22,119 bases of DNA from Clostridium lundense DSM 17049. GTDB taxonomy: Bacteria; Bacillota; Clostridia; Clostridiales; Clostridiaceae. Numbering within the stretch: position 1 is the first letter of the stretch; the number at the start of each line of letters is the position of its first letter. This document shows, in pieces, positions 8,339-15,380 of this stretch. The notes under the pieces were generated by a model. It was not told the origin of the DNA. It made no database searches and saw nothing but the letters and a program-made list of their open reading frames with translations. The stretch is from positions 1 through 22,119 of the forward strand of contig NZ_JHVC01000037.1 of the NCBI RefSeq assembly GCF_000619945.1. Direction: 5' to 3'. A program made the translations under genes and the position numbers.

Positions 8339-9866
8339 ACTTTTTTAATGCTTTAAAATAATCTATAACTATCTCTTCCTTGTCTAATGGAATGTTGTAC
8401 TTTAATATATAATCCATTCCTTCCTTTTTATAATCTAGCCATCTATTTTCCATAGTTTGTGTACTACCATTTTCCCCAATAACTTCTTCAACACTTTTGT
8501 CAAATACTTTTCCACTATCATTAACTTTTGAATTTACATTGGAAACACTATTGCTTTTTTTTACAGTAGTAGCTTCCTTATATTTACCTATGGTTCCTTT
8601 GTTACCCTTTTCTCTTACTTCTTTATTATCACCAACTTTACTAGAACCTACAGAATTATTATCTTCTCTTCTGCTATTTCCATTACCACTAATTGTATTT
8701 TGTGTGCTTTTTATATTTGAGTTTTCTCCATATTTATAGTTATTTTCTTTTCCACCTAATGAGAAATTCTCTGATTTTTTATTTCCCTCTCTATTTTCAA
8801 ATCCTTTTTGTTCACCCTTAGATAATAATTTATCTTTTGTTTCTCCAAGTTTTGAACTTAATTCAAAACTATCATTTTGTTTCTTTAAAGACTTCACTAA
8901 ATCTTTTGTAGTAGTTTCTTTTTTCATTAGTTCATTTTGTACACTTTCCTTAATATCATTATTATTAAGGAAGTCTTTATTTTCATTTAAATTCTTAATC
9001 ATTTTTTCCTTATCACTTTGTGAAATTTTCATATTATTATTAAAAAGTTTGTCATCTATATTTCCGCTTTGCAGTGCAGTAACAAGTTCACTATTTTGAA
9101 GAGATGTTCCTTTAAAAATAGATGCACCTAACTTTAAATTTTTTTCATTCTTCATTCCAGTTATATTGTTTAACTTTTCTTGTGCTTTTGCTACTTCCAT
9201 TAAAGCTTTATCATAGTTATAGGTATTTTTTAATTCCTTTTTTAATTTTTTAAATACCTGTAAAATTTCTTCTTTTTCCTTTTCATCTTTTAACCCTTTT
9301 GTGATATCTTTTTTAACCTTATCTATTTGAACAATTTCTTTTTTTATACTTTTGTTTATCTCCTCCATTTCTAAAGCATTTTCTCTAGAAAAAGAAGGTA
9401 TAAAATAACTTCCAAAACTTATACTAATTATCATAATTGAACATATTATTTTTTTATAATGTAAATTTATTTTATATTTTTTTATTAAATCAAAATTCTG
9501 TAACTCATCCTCTAAATCTTCCTTAAAGATTTGGAAGACACCATCCATGTCTTTGTCTTCCTTCAATTCCACATAGGTTATAAGCCTTTGCTTAAGTCCT
9601 AAATTATCTCCAGCTTTCGCTACTTTTTCTATGGATGGATTTTGTAATATTGATTTAATTATCATAAATATGAGCAAAATTATAAATATATAGAATATCT
9701 TTTGTTTTATATAAACTATAGACTTAAAATGACTTAACACAACAATAGAAAAACCTAAAATACTTCCTATTAATATTCCATTTATTAAGTTTTCAAGTAA
9801 TATTTCAATCCATAGTTTTTTTCTTAACTTTTTTAAAACATCCTCAACAGTTTTCCACTTCAACAC
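8337..9866 (-). CDS. Membrane protein with coiled-coil and Ser/Asn/Gly-rich tail (DUF4175-like layout)
   Basis: 509 residues. I do not recognise a named family with certainty. Three hydrophobic helices (about 24-45, 57-73 and 138-155) surround a cytoplasmic-type segment with AGDNLGLKQRLITYVEL, a pattern seen in DUF4175-like membrane proteins encoded near MoxR genes. Residues about 165-235 are highly charged and probably coiled coil (repeated KKDITKGLKDEKEKEE-type stretches). Residues about 345-460 are low complexity, rich in Ser, Asn, Lys and Gly, probably disordered and extracytoplasmic, before a folded C-terminus (WLDYKKEGMDYILKYNIPLD). The start is GTG at 9866, five bases from AGGAGG; the next codon, TTG, is eight bases away and equally possible. 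The gene ends six bases before the in-frame TTG upstream of the MoxR start. It may be a scaffold for the MoxR/VWA complex, which is inference. Confidence 0.75.
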   Translation of the reverse strand: MLKWKTVEDVLKKLRKKLWIEILLENLINGILIGSILGFSIVVLSHFKSIVYIKQKIFYIFIILLIFMIIKSILQNPSIEKVAKAGDNLGLKQRLITYVELKEDKDMDGVFQIFKEDLEDELQNFDLIKKYKINLHYKKIICSIMIISISFGSYFIPSFSRENALEMEEINKSIKKEIVQIDKVKKDITKGLKDEKEKEEILQVFKKLKKELKNTYNYDKALMEVAKAQEKLNNITGMKNEKNLKLGASIFKGTSLQNSELVTALQSGNIDDKLFNNNMKISQSDKEKMIKNLNENKDFLNNNDIKESVQNELMKKETTTKDLVKSLKKQNDSFELSSKLGETKDKLLSKGEQKGFENREGNKKSENFSLGGKENNYKYGENSNIKSTQNTISGNGNSRREDNNSVGSSKVGDNKEVREKGNKGTIGKYKEATTVKKSNSVSNVNSKVNDSGKVFDKSVEEVIGENGSTQTMENRWLDYKKEGMDYILKYNIPLDKEEIVIDYFKALKK

Positions 9867-9959
9867 TCCGTCCTCCTAATTCTTTTTCTAAGCCTCATCT
9901 GAAGTAAGTACTCTTTTTAAACAAATTCCATCTGAAACTAAGAATCACTTAATCTATAA

Positions 9960-10706
9960 TTAAACTTCAGTTTGGACAGAACCATCCTGTGACATGGATT
10001 TTACCTTATACAGTTTATGTATTATTAAAACATTAACTAAACTGCATATACTCCAAAATACCAATGTGCATATTACAGGTTTTATTCCCATTTGAGTATA
10101 ATCTGTTATTTCCTTGTTTATATATCCCGCTGCTGTTAATATAGGATTTAGAAAAAATACTTTCGGAATATCTTTATCATATACAGTTGTTATAACTATT
10201 TGAGAATATCTATAATATATATAAAGAAAAACTAAGCTTAATATATTTGTAAAAAATTGAACAAAATGAGTTATAAAAGCTGAATAATTTTTAAATAATT
10301 TATTTAAGCTTAGCAATCTATTAAAACTTACTATAGCAAATCCATATGCAACTTCTATCCCAATAGGAACCCAAAAATTCAAACTCTTTACATTACCAGA
10401 TATAAATATGATTAATATAAAAGGTATTATAGAAAAAGCTAATATTAAAACCTTAATTAAATCTTTTATTAAACCTTCTATATTTAAAAATTTATCCTTT
10501 GTAAAATGAATTAAACTTAAAGAAAACATAACAAATTGAAATATTATAAAATACATATATACTTTTTTATAAACATCAAAATTATATTGTTCACATTTAA
10601 AAACTACAATAAATAAATAAGCTAAAAGTACCATAATTATAGTTATGATATAACTAAATATTATAAATCCATCATCTATACAAATGTTTCTATAATCCCT
10701 TTTCAT
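9960..10706 (-). CDS. Six-TM integral membrane protein of unknown function
   Basis: 248 residues with six predicted membrane helices (about 14-37, 47-67, 83-103, 110-128, 142-164 and 209-230) and short charged ends. No ATP-binding or catalytic motif is visible. The FLNPILTAAGYI stretch between helices 5 and 6 loosely recalls ABC-2 type permeases, but there is no cognate ATPase in the visible operon, so this is weak. A good AAGGTGGTG site precedes the ATG. It lies 12 bases after the GATase-like secreted protein gene. The gap to the next gene (9867-9959) holds no terminator. It could form part of an export or uptake channel with the neighbouring membrane proteins. Confidence 0.72.
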   Translation of the reverse strand: MKRDYRNICIDDGFIIFSYIITIIMVLLAYLFIVVFKCEQYNFDVYKKVYMYFIIFQFVMFSLSLIHFTKDKFLNIEGLIKDLIKVLILAFSIIPFILIIFISGNVKSLNFWVPIGIEVAYGFAIVSFNRLLSLNKLFKNYSAFITHFVQFFTNILSLVFLYIYYRYSQIVITTVYDKDIPKVFFLNPILTAAGYINKEITDYTQMGIKPVICTLVFWSICSLVNVLIIHKLYKVKSMSQDGSVQTEV

Positions 10707-10718
10707 ATAAACACCACC

Positions 10719-12752
10719 TTAGTTTAGAGTTCCATGTAATGATAACCCTGGAATTATAAGTCTTCCGTTACCTTTTATTCTTAAAGCTAATAATTTATTA
10801 TCATTTATGTTTTGTAAATCAACTATAGCTAATGTATTTAACTTTTCCCATTTGTTTAAACTATAATTAAACATCTCAATAGAAAAGTTTCCATCTTTAA
10901 ATGTATTATTTAAAATAATCTTATTAGCATTTATATTTTTAGGAATTAAATAATAAATTTTTATATATTCATCCTTTTTAAAAGTGTACTCTTTTATATT
11001 TCCTTCTTTATCATCAGATTCTTTTTGCACTATAGCTTGTACTAATCCCTCTGGTAACTCTATTTCTTTTTTATTAAATTGGATGTTAACTGGTAAAACC
11101 TCCATATTCATTCCATTTAACTTTCTATTTTTCCCATTAACATTTAAATTTGTTTTTCCTTTATAGAAACCTATCAATTTACAATTTAACTCTTCAACAT
11201 TATTTAAATTAAAATAATATTTTAAAAACTCTTTTTCATATTTATCCTCTACAACCTTCTCTATATTACTTAAATATTCATAATCCCCATTGCCTTTTAA
11301 ATTATGATCTAATGTATAGTCTAATTTAATGCTTTCTTTACTATCTAAATCACCTATTTTAACAAGGGTATCTCCAACTATTAAAAAACAATCCTTTAAT
11401 TTATATGGAAATCCATTTAAAATTTTTCCTTTTATACGTCCATTATCTAAAACTAGTTTATTTTCTATTTTCTTTTCCATGTTATTCATAGAAACATTAT
11501 ATAAATAATTAGTTTCCACTGTTGGGTTATATATTATTTTTTTATTAATAGGATCTAAACTATACTTACCTGTTCCTTGTTGACACATAGCTATGGAATC
11601 TTTAATCTGTATATTTAAATCTTTTTTATATGGATATACATTAAATAGAGATTTAGTAGTTGTTTTATTTCCCGAATATGTATTTAAAGTTGCAACTGTT
11701 ATTTTTTCCTTTGATATGTCCTCAATAGAATAAACACCAAAAACCATTAAAGAAAAAACTAAAATTGTAGCTCCCCATAAATAGGCTTTGCTTCTTTTGA
11801 TAAATATTAATATAAGAAAAACAATTATATAAATAAACATTACTGATATTAAAAAATAAATTATATTAATATTTATCTTCAACATATTATTAGCACAGTT
11901 TTTAAGCTTCTCACTTTTTATTCCTTCATCTTTAAAATTACTATTTTGAGTTAAATTATATAAAAAATTATTATTTATATTTTTTACTATTACATTATTT
12001 AACTGATTTAAATTATTTTTATCTGTTAAATCAAATTTTATAGGAATAATAGAACCTTTTCCTACAGTAACTACATCTTTTACATTTTCAAATGCTCCTG
12101 TTAAATTTTTATAACCATATTTGCCTTGTCCAACAAATATTATCCCTCCATTATTTAACCAACTATCTAAATTTTGTTGCTGGTCATTAGTTAAACCCTG
12201 AGAATTAAAATCATCTATAACTATTAAGTTTAAATTATCAATGTATTCTAAATTTAAATTTTTATTTTTTAAATCTATAATTTCTGCATTTTTAATATCC
12301 ATTGGAGTTATATTTATATTTTTAAACCAGTTATAGTTGTTTAAATTATCACTAAAAATTCCTACAAATAAAGTCTTATTATCACAAATCTGTACAGGAT
12401 ATCCTTTTTCTTTTAAAATTTTATCTTTTTCTGTTACAGTAGCCTTTATATTTTTTACTGCTTTCTTTATTGGAACCGAAAATGTATACGATTTTACATT
12501 ATTGGCTGAAATATTTATATCATGTTCATACTTCTCATCCTCAATGTATAAATTTACTTTACCATTTATATCTTTTCCTAAAGATTCAACTGTTACTTCT
12601 ACTGGATTTATACCTCCTATCTTAACTTTCCCATTTAAATATGGTTTTACTTCTAAATTTATATCTTCTGCGTATGTTTTATCACTCATAGCAAATATGC
12701 ATGCAAATGTAAATAAAAAGCATAGGCATATTTTTTTTAGATTAATTTTCAT
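10719..12752 (-). CDS. Secreted/membrane protein with Ig-like and glutamine-amidotransferase-like domains
   Basis: 677 residues. Residues 1-28 form a clear signal peptide (MKINLKK, hydrophobic core, cut near TYAED). Residues 30-115 are a beta-sandwich-like region (VEVTVESLGKDINGKVNLYI). Residues about 125-240 have the class I amidotransferase-like fold typical of VWA-cluster proteins: LNLIVIDDF, then LDSWLNNGGIIFVGQGKYG, with no visible catalytic Cys. Two membrane helices follow (about 293-318 and 325-342), then a long C-terminal extracytoplasmic beta-rich region of about 330 residues. The layout resembles the middle of the 840-residue VWA protein in the same operon but lacks a MIDAS motif. 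The gene begins 72 bases after the DUF4430 gene with no terminator between them. Function is not known. Confidence 0.82.
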   Translation of the reverse strand: MKINLKKICLCFLFTFACIFAMSDKTYAEDINLEVKPYLNGKVKIGGINPVEVTVESLGKDINGKVNLYIEDEKYEHDINISANNVKSYTFSVPIKKAVKNIKATVTEKDKILKEKGYPVQICDNKTLFVGIFSDNLNNYNWFKNINITPMDIKNAEIIDLKNKNLNLEYIDNLNLIVIDDFNSQGLTNDQQQNLDSWLNNGGIIFVGQGKYGYKNLTGAFENVKDVVTVGKGSIIPIKFDLTDKNNLNQLNNVIVKNINNNFLYNLTQNSNFKDEGIKSEKLKNCANNMLKININIIYFLISVMFIYIIVFLILIFIKRSKAYLWGATILVFSLMVFGVYSIEDISKEKITVATLNTYSGNKTTTKSLFNVYPYKKDLNIQIKDSIAMCQQGTGKYSLDPINKKIIYNPTVETNYLYNVSMNNMEKKIENKLVLDNGRIKGKILNGFPYKLKDCFLIVGDTLVKIGDLDSKESIKLDYTLDHNLKGNGDYEYLSNIEKVVEDKYEKEFLKYYFNLNNVEELNCKLIGFYKGKTNLNVNGKNRKLNGMNMEVLPVNIQFNKKEIELPEGLVQAIVQKESDDKEGNIKEYTFKKDEYIKIYYLIPKNINANKIILNNTFKDGNFSIEMFNYSLNKWEKLNTLAIVDLQNINDNKLLALRIKGNGRLIIPGLSLHGTLN

Positions 12753-12824
12753 ATGTTCACATCCCTACATAACTCTTTATCTTAGAAATAACTCAATCTA
12801 TTCCAATGGTGAAATTATATAACA

Positions 12825-13967
12825 TTATTGAATAAATGGTACATTAATAATGTCATCATTTGATACAACTGCACCAAAGTAATTTTTTATTTTTTCTGGT
12901 TTTTCTAATAACACATTTAATGCTTTTCTTACATTATTAGAATCAGTACCTGTTACAAGCCAAACTGGTACTGTACATCCCATTCCTGCAGAAGTTGCAT
13001 AAACTGCACCAGCTTTATCATAGCTTTTAATTACCTTACCTGTATTATCTAATGCATTTAACTTTCCATCTTTAAACTCTACATATATTCCTTCAAGTTT
13101 GTTTCTCCAGTTCATTTCTTTAAGTCTTTTGTTATCTTTTAATAAATCATCCCATTTTCCTAGCAATATATGATATTTTTCAGGTTTTTCTGTACTACTA
13201 GCATTATATGGAACTACATCTATAGACTTTACTCCTTTTTCCATTAGGCTCTTCTTCAACTTTTCAGCATCATCTTTAAACTCGTCAGTGTACATTACTA
13301 CTGTTCCAGGATTTTTACCCCAAAATCCATGTTTAAATGGTTCAGGATAAGAACCTATTATAGCTGGTATAAACATTGTTGTATTCCATTCATGATAGTC
13401 CCACCATATTACATCTCCATTTGATGGTCTATACTCTGCAACTCCAACTGGTGCCAATATTCCGTTTACCCAATAAAACCAATCTTCTTTTTGTCTATCT
13501 GCTCCACTAAAAAATGTGTATTTTGATTCAAGTCCATTTATAGAATTTACAAATCCTCCGCCATAAGCAGTCTGTATATTCAAATTTCTAAAAAGAACTT
13601 CCATACCAACTTCATCTTTTACCAAACCTACATTTTTTGAAAACATTTTATTATGTCCAAAATCTTTGGTTACAATTAAATCCACATGATAAGGACTTCC
13701 TATATCTCCACTAGCTTTTAAATCTTGTGAATTTTGCTTAGCTGGTCTTCCTTCTTGATATTTTATTTCTCCTTGTACTGGTCCTTTATACCCCTTATAT
13801 ACACTCATATCATTTTTTTGTTTATCATTTTTATCTTGTTTTTTTTGTTCTACAGTTTTAGTATCCACTTTATTAGTTACTACTCTTGTTTCATTTTTCT
13901 TTCCACATCCTATTGAAAAAATCATTAAAACTAGCAACATAATTAATAGTGATTTCTTTTTAAACAT
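12825..13967 (-). CDS. DUF4430 (transcobalamin C-terminal-like) lipoprotein
   Basis: 380 residues, first gene of the riboswitch operon. A lipoprotein signal (MFKKKSLLIMLLVLMIFSIGC) puts lipid on Cys21 and anchors the protein outside the membrane. A Lys/Asp/Gln-rich linker (about 22-75) leads to a DUF4430 domain at about 91-194, with its hallmark aromatic stretch DWFYWVNGI, GVAEYRPSNGDVIWWDYHEW. This family is the bacterial relative of the C-terminal beta domain of transcobalamin and intrinsic factor. Residues about 200-380 form a further domain that I do not recognise (GTVVMYTDEF; AGMGCTVPVWLVTGTD). The in-frame GTG at 13976 lies within the GAGGTG binding site, so the ATG at 13967 is used. 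With a cobalamin riboswitch directly upstream, a role in binding cobalamin or another corrinoid is a reasonable inference but is not proven by sequence. Confidence 0.9.
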   Translation of the reverse strand: MFKKKSLLIMLLVLMIFSIGCGKKNETRVVTNKVDTKTVEQKKQDKNDKQKNDMSVYKGYKGPVQGEIKYQEGRPAKQNSQDLKASGDIGSPYHVDLIVTKDFGHNKMFSKNVGLVKDEVGMEVLFRNLNIQTAYGGGFVNSINGLESKYTFFSGADRQKEDWFYWVNGILAPVGVAEYRPSNGDVIWWDYHEWNTTMFIPAIIGSYPEPFKHGFWGKNPGTVVMYTDEFKDDAEKLKKSLMEKGVKSIDVVPYNASSTEKPEKYHILLGKWDDLLKDNKRLKEMNWRNKLEGIYVEFKDGKLNALDNTGKVIKSYDKAGAVYATSAGMGCTVPVWLVTGTDSNNVRKALNVLLEKPEKIKNYFGAVVSNDDIINVPFIQ

Positions 13968-13973
13968 TAATAA

Positions 13974-13979
13974 CACCTC
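13974..13979 (-). promoter_or_regulatory. Ribosome binding site deciding the DUF4430 start
   Basis: GAGGTG on the minus strand, six bases from the ATG at 13967. It contains the alternative in-frame GTG (13976), which therefore cannot be the start. It lies just after the attenuator T-tract. Confidence 0.75.
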
Positions 13980-13992
13980 ATTTTAAAATAAT

Positions 13993-14027
13993 AAAAACCT
14001 TAGTTTCCAATGAAAACTAAGGTTTTT
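13993..14027 (-). terminator. Intrinsic terminator/attenuator between cobalamin riboswitch and DUF4430 gene
   Basis: On the minus strand AAAAACCTTAGTTT pairs with AAACTAAGGTTTTT around a 7-base loop, a perfect 14-bp stem, followed by a T-rich run TATTATTTT. It lies between the riboswitch and the start codon, the position expected for B12-dependent premature termination. The second arm ends about 25 bases before the start codon. Confidence 0.88.
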
Positions 14028-14082
14028 TATCATATACAAAATTAAAAAATTTATATTTAATATAAACTTTCATAAAACCGTA

Positions 14083-14281
14083 GATACTTAACTTTCCTTG
14101 GAAGCTGTATCATTATAATAATGAAGCAGGTCTCCTGACTTATGGATCATAGCTTTACTTCCGCCTTCTCAAGAATATTCTCAATGGCATATTGGAAGCA
14201 GCTCACCAATTACAGTGGCCGGACCGTTGAGGATTTACACCTCATTCCCTTTTACTTTTGCAAAACTTTACAAAAACTTCA
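14083..14281 (-). ncRNA. Cobalamin riboswitch upstream of the DUF4430/MoxR/VWA operon
   Basis: The minus strand carries the conserved cobalamin riboswitch elements in order: AAAAGGGAATGAGGTG and TCCTCAACGG (positions about 14230-14260), then GGCCACTGTAATTGG, a peripheral arm with GAGAAGGCGG, and the near-invariant AAGTCAGGAGACCTGC (about 14127-14142). The closing helix P1 is TGAAG (14277-14281) with CTTCA (14122-14126). A downstream hairpin at 14083-14111 (GATAC/GTATC) has a loop with AGGA that could kiss the GGTCC of L5 and so acts as the regulatory hairpin. With the terminator at 13993-14027 it should switch the operon off when cobalamin is plentiful. Confidence 0.93.
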
Positions 14282-14353
14282 CTACATATATTATTCAATT
14301 TTTACATATTTATTATATAAATATAAAATATTTATATTTATACATCATTTACT

Positions 14354-14382
14354 ATAGTACACTTTATTAATAAATATTTCAA
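14354..14382 (-). promoter_or_regulatory. Promoter of the riboswitch-controlled operon
   Basis: On the minus strand TTGAAA (14377-14382) and TACTAT (14354-14359) are separated by 17 bases, a good vegetative-type promoter. Initiation would fall about 65 bases before the start of the riboswitch. The -35 box lies in the centre of a perfect 10-bp inverted repeat (14365-14394). Confidence 0.6.
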
Positions 14383-14394
14383 CATTTATTAATA
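14365..14394. repeat. Perfect 10-bp inverted repeat around the -35 box
   Basis: TATTAATAAA (14365-14374) and TTTATTAATA (14385-14394) are exact reverse complements with a 10-base gap that contains the minus-strand -35 box. It could be an operator, though the AT-rich composition makes chance repeats more likely here. Confidence 0.4.
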
Positions 14395-14410
14395 TTTTTA
14401 CCTAAAAAAA

Positions 14411-14440
14411 CAACAAAATATTTATTTTAATATTTTGTTG
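14411..14440. repeat. Perfect 12-bp inverted repeat next to the plus-strand promoter
   Basis: CAACAAAATATT (14411-14422) and AATATTTTGTTG (14429-14440) pair perfectly around a 6-base loop. The right arm overlaps the first bases of the plus-strand -35 box. Read on the minus strand the hairpin is followed by seven T, so it could also stop transcription arriving from the right before it enters the minus-strand operon. Operator and terminator readings are both possible. Confidence 0.5.
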
Positions 14441-14466
14441 ACATTTTTAGTATTCAATGTTACAAT
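14438..14466 (+). promoter_or_regulatory. Strong promoter of the plus-strand cobalamin riboswitch
   Basis: TTGACA (14438-14443), a 17-base spacer and TACAAT (14461-14466): a consensus -35 and near-consensus -10. The riboswitch aptamer begins about 30 bases downstream, which fits a transcript starting near 14473. It is a better match than the divergent promoter. Confidence 0.8.
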
Positions 14467-14494
14467 CTTCATGTACTAAAAATTAAATATTCCG

Positions 14495-14683
14495 AATTTA
14501 GGTGCCTATGTTTCATAGGTGAAAAGGGAATGTGGTTAAATTCCACAGCAGCCCCCGCTACTGTAATTGATGACAAGCCTTAATAAATCCACTCTGAAAA
14601 GGGGAAGGGTAAGGTTAGAACGATTCATAAGTCAGGAGACCTGCCTAAATTTTATGTAATAATTAATCTTTCGGGTGGGAAAG
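14495..14683 (+). ncRNA. Second cobalamin riboswitch, plus strand, without a downstream gene
   Basis: Conserved elements occur in order: P1 arm AATTTAGG (14495-14502), AGGTGAAAAGGGAA, TTAAATTCC, AGCCCCCGCTACTGTAATTG, TGACAAGCC, a peripheral GGGGAAGG arm, and AAGTCAGGAGACCTGCC closing P1 with CCTAAATT (14644-14651). A following hairpin CTTTC-GGGTGG-GAAAG (14668-14683) is a typical L13 whose G-rich loop can pair with the C-rich L5. A terminator lies about 65 bases further on. The aptamer and the expression platform look intact, yet no coding region on this strand follows before the convergent gene ending at 15078. Confidence 0.93.
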
Positions 14684-14747
14684 TTATATTATAAAATTTT
14701 TGTATTGCAAAAATGTTTTATTTTGTAATAAATTTATTTTGTAAAAT

Positions 14748-14786
14748 AAAAGCAACCATACCAAAAAAGGTTAGGTTGCTTTTTTA
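14748..14786 (+). terminator. Intrinsic terminator of the plus-strand riboswitch
   Basis: AAAAGCAACC (14748-14757) pairs with GGTTGCTTTT (14774-14783), with an inner CC/GG pair and an A-rich loop, followed by further T. It is the expected riboswitch expression-platform terminator. Confidence 0.85.
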
Positions 14787-14798
14787 TTTATGTTAATT

Positions 14799-14915
14799 AA
14801 CTGTGCTCTTAAATTTTCTGTTTTATAAATTACCTATATGGTAAATGCTCCTAAACTCCTAGAAATAGTATCCTTACTCCTTAAGATAATTTAACAATTT
14901 ATATAGAGCACAGTT
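14799..14915. repeat. Inverted-repeat unit A (117 bp) in the non-coding region
   Basis: AACTGTGCTCT (14799-14809) and AGAGCACAGTT (14905-14915) are perfect 11-bp reverse complements enclosing about 95 bases with no ORF that has a binding site. The arms resemble those of the neighbouring unit B. This could be a long-range RNA stem or the remnant of a small palindromic element; I see no transposase or clear target duplication. Confidence 0.6.
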
Positions 14916-14955
14916 TATTATAAAATTCTTATAAATAAAACTTAATAATTGCTAT

Positions 14956-15074
14956 AAAGCTGTGTTCATTTAATTTTCATAATAAGATCCATTTAAAACT
15001 TTTGAAACCGCCTTTTAAAAAATTAAAAAAACCGCCTTTTTTAATTTTAAATGTTATTTAAAGAACACAGCTTT
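14956..15074. repeat. Inverted-repeat unit B (119 bp) with nested hairpin and T-tract on the plus strand
   Basis: AAAGCTGTGTTC (14956-14967) and GAACACAGCTTT (15063-15074) are perfect 12-bp arms. Inside lies a second perfect hairpin: AAAATTAAAAAA (15019-15030), loop ACCGCC, TTTTTTAATTTT (15037-15048). A 12-bp direct repeat AAACCGCCTTTT occurs at 15005-15016 and 15029-15040. On the plus strand the outer right arm runs into a T-rich tract, so the unit may end plus-strand transcripts that read past 14786. It also lies directly downstream of the small TM gene ending at 15078. Confidence 0.65.
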
Positions 15075-15077
15075 TTT

Positions 15078-15332
15078 TTATTTTTTGAGTACATAAGTAT
15101 AATAAAGTATATTAAAAATTTGAAATATAGCTAATATAGCAGCAAATAAATTCAACTTATTATTATACATTTTATCTTTTATTATTATTATAACATATGG
15201 AATAACCAAAAGTATACTAATAATTGTTAATACTAGTCTACCAGTAGAACCTACTGGTAGACTTTTCGCAAATATCGTAAAAATGGTTATCAATATAAAT
15301 ATCATATTAACTAAGGATTGCTTATTCTTCAT
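15078..15332 (-). CDS. Small three-TM membrane protein
   Basis: 84 residues, almost wholly hydrophobic, with three likely membrane helices (about 9-23, 31-51 and 60-81) separated by short basic or Gly/Ser loops (KSLPVGSTGR; KDKMYNNK). No family is recognised. An AAAGGAAC site lies five bases before the ATG. It follows sufB by 48 bases on the same strand, and a small palindrome (GCTAAAATTAGC) sits in that gap, so co-transcription with the suf genes is likely but not certain. Its 3' end runs into inverted-repeat unit B. Function is unknown. Confidence 0.7.
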   Translation of the reverse strand: MKNKQSLVNMIFILITIFTIFAKSLPVGSTGRLVLTIISILLVIPYVIIIIKDKMYNNKLNLFAAILAIFQIFNILYYTYVLKK

Positions 15333-15380
15333 TTTAAGTTCCTTTCCATTAAGCTAAAATTAGCCCAATCTTTTAAATAT

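Noticed and set aside
12337..12822. 161-codon plus-strand ORF
   Set aside because: It is antisense to the well-supported 677-residue protein with signal peptide; codon use and composition are those of a shadow frame.
14142..14357. 71-codon plus-strand ORF
   Set aside because: It lies antisense to the conserved core of the minus-strand riboswitch and has no binding site.
14714..14794. Short plus-strand ORF after the orphan riboswitch (ATG then about 27 codons)
   Set aside because: No ribosome binding site, it runs through the terminator stem, and composition is simple A/T.
14799..15074. CRISPR array or insertion sequence
   Set aside because: Only two imperfect palindromic units, no regular spacers, no transposase and no cas genes.
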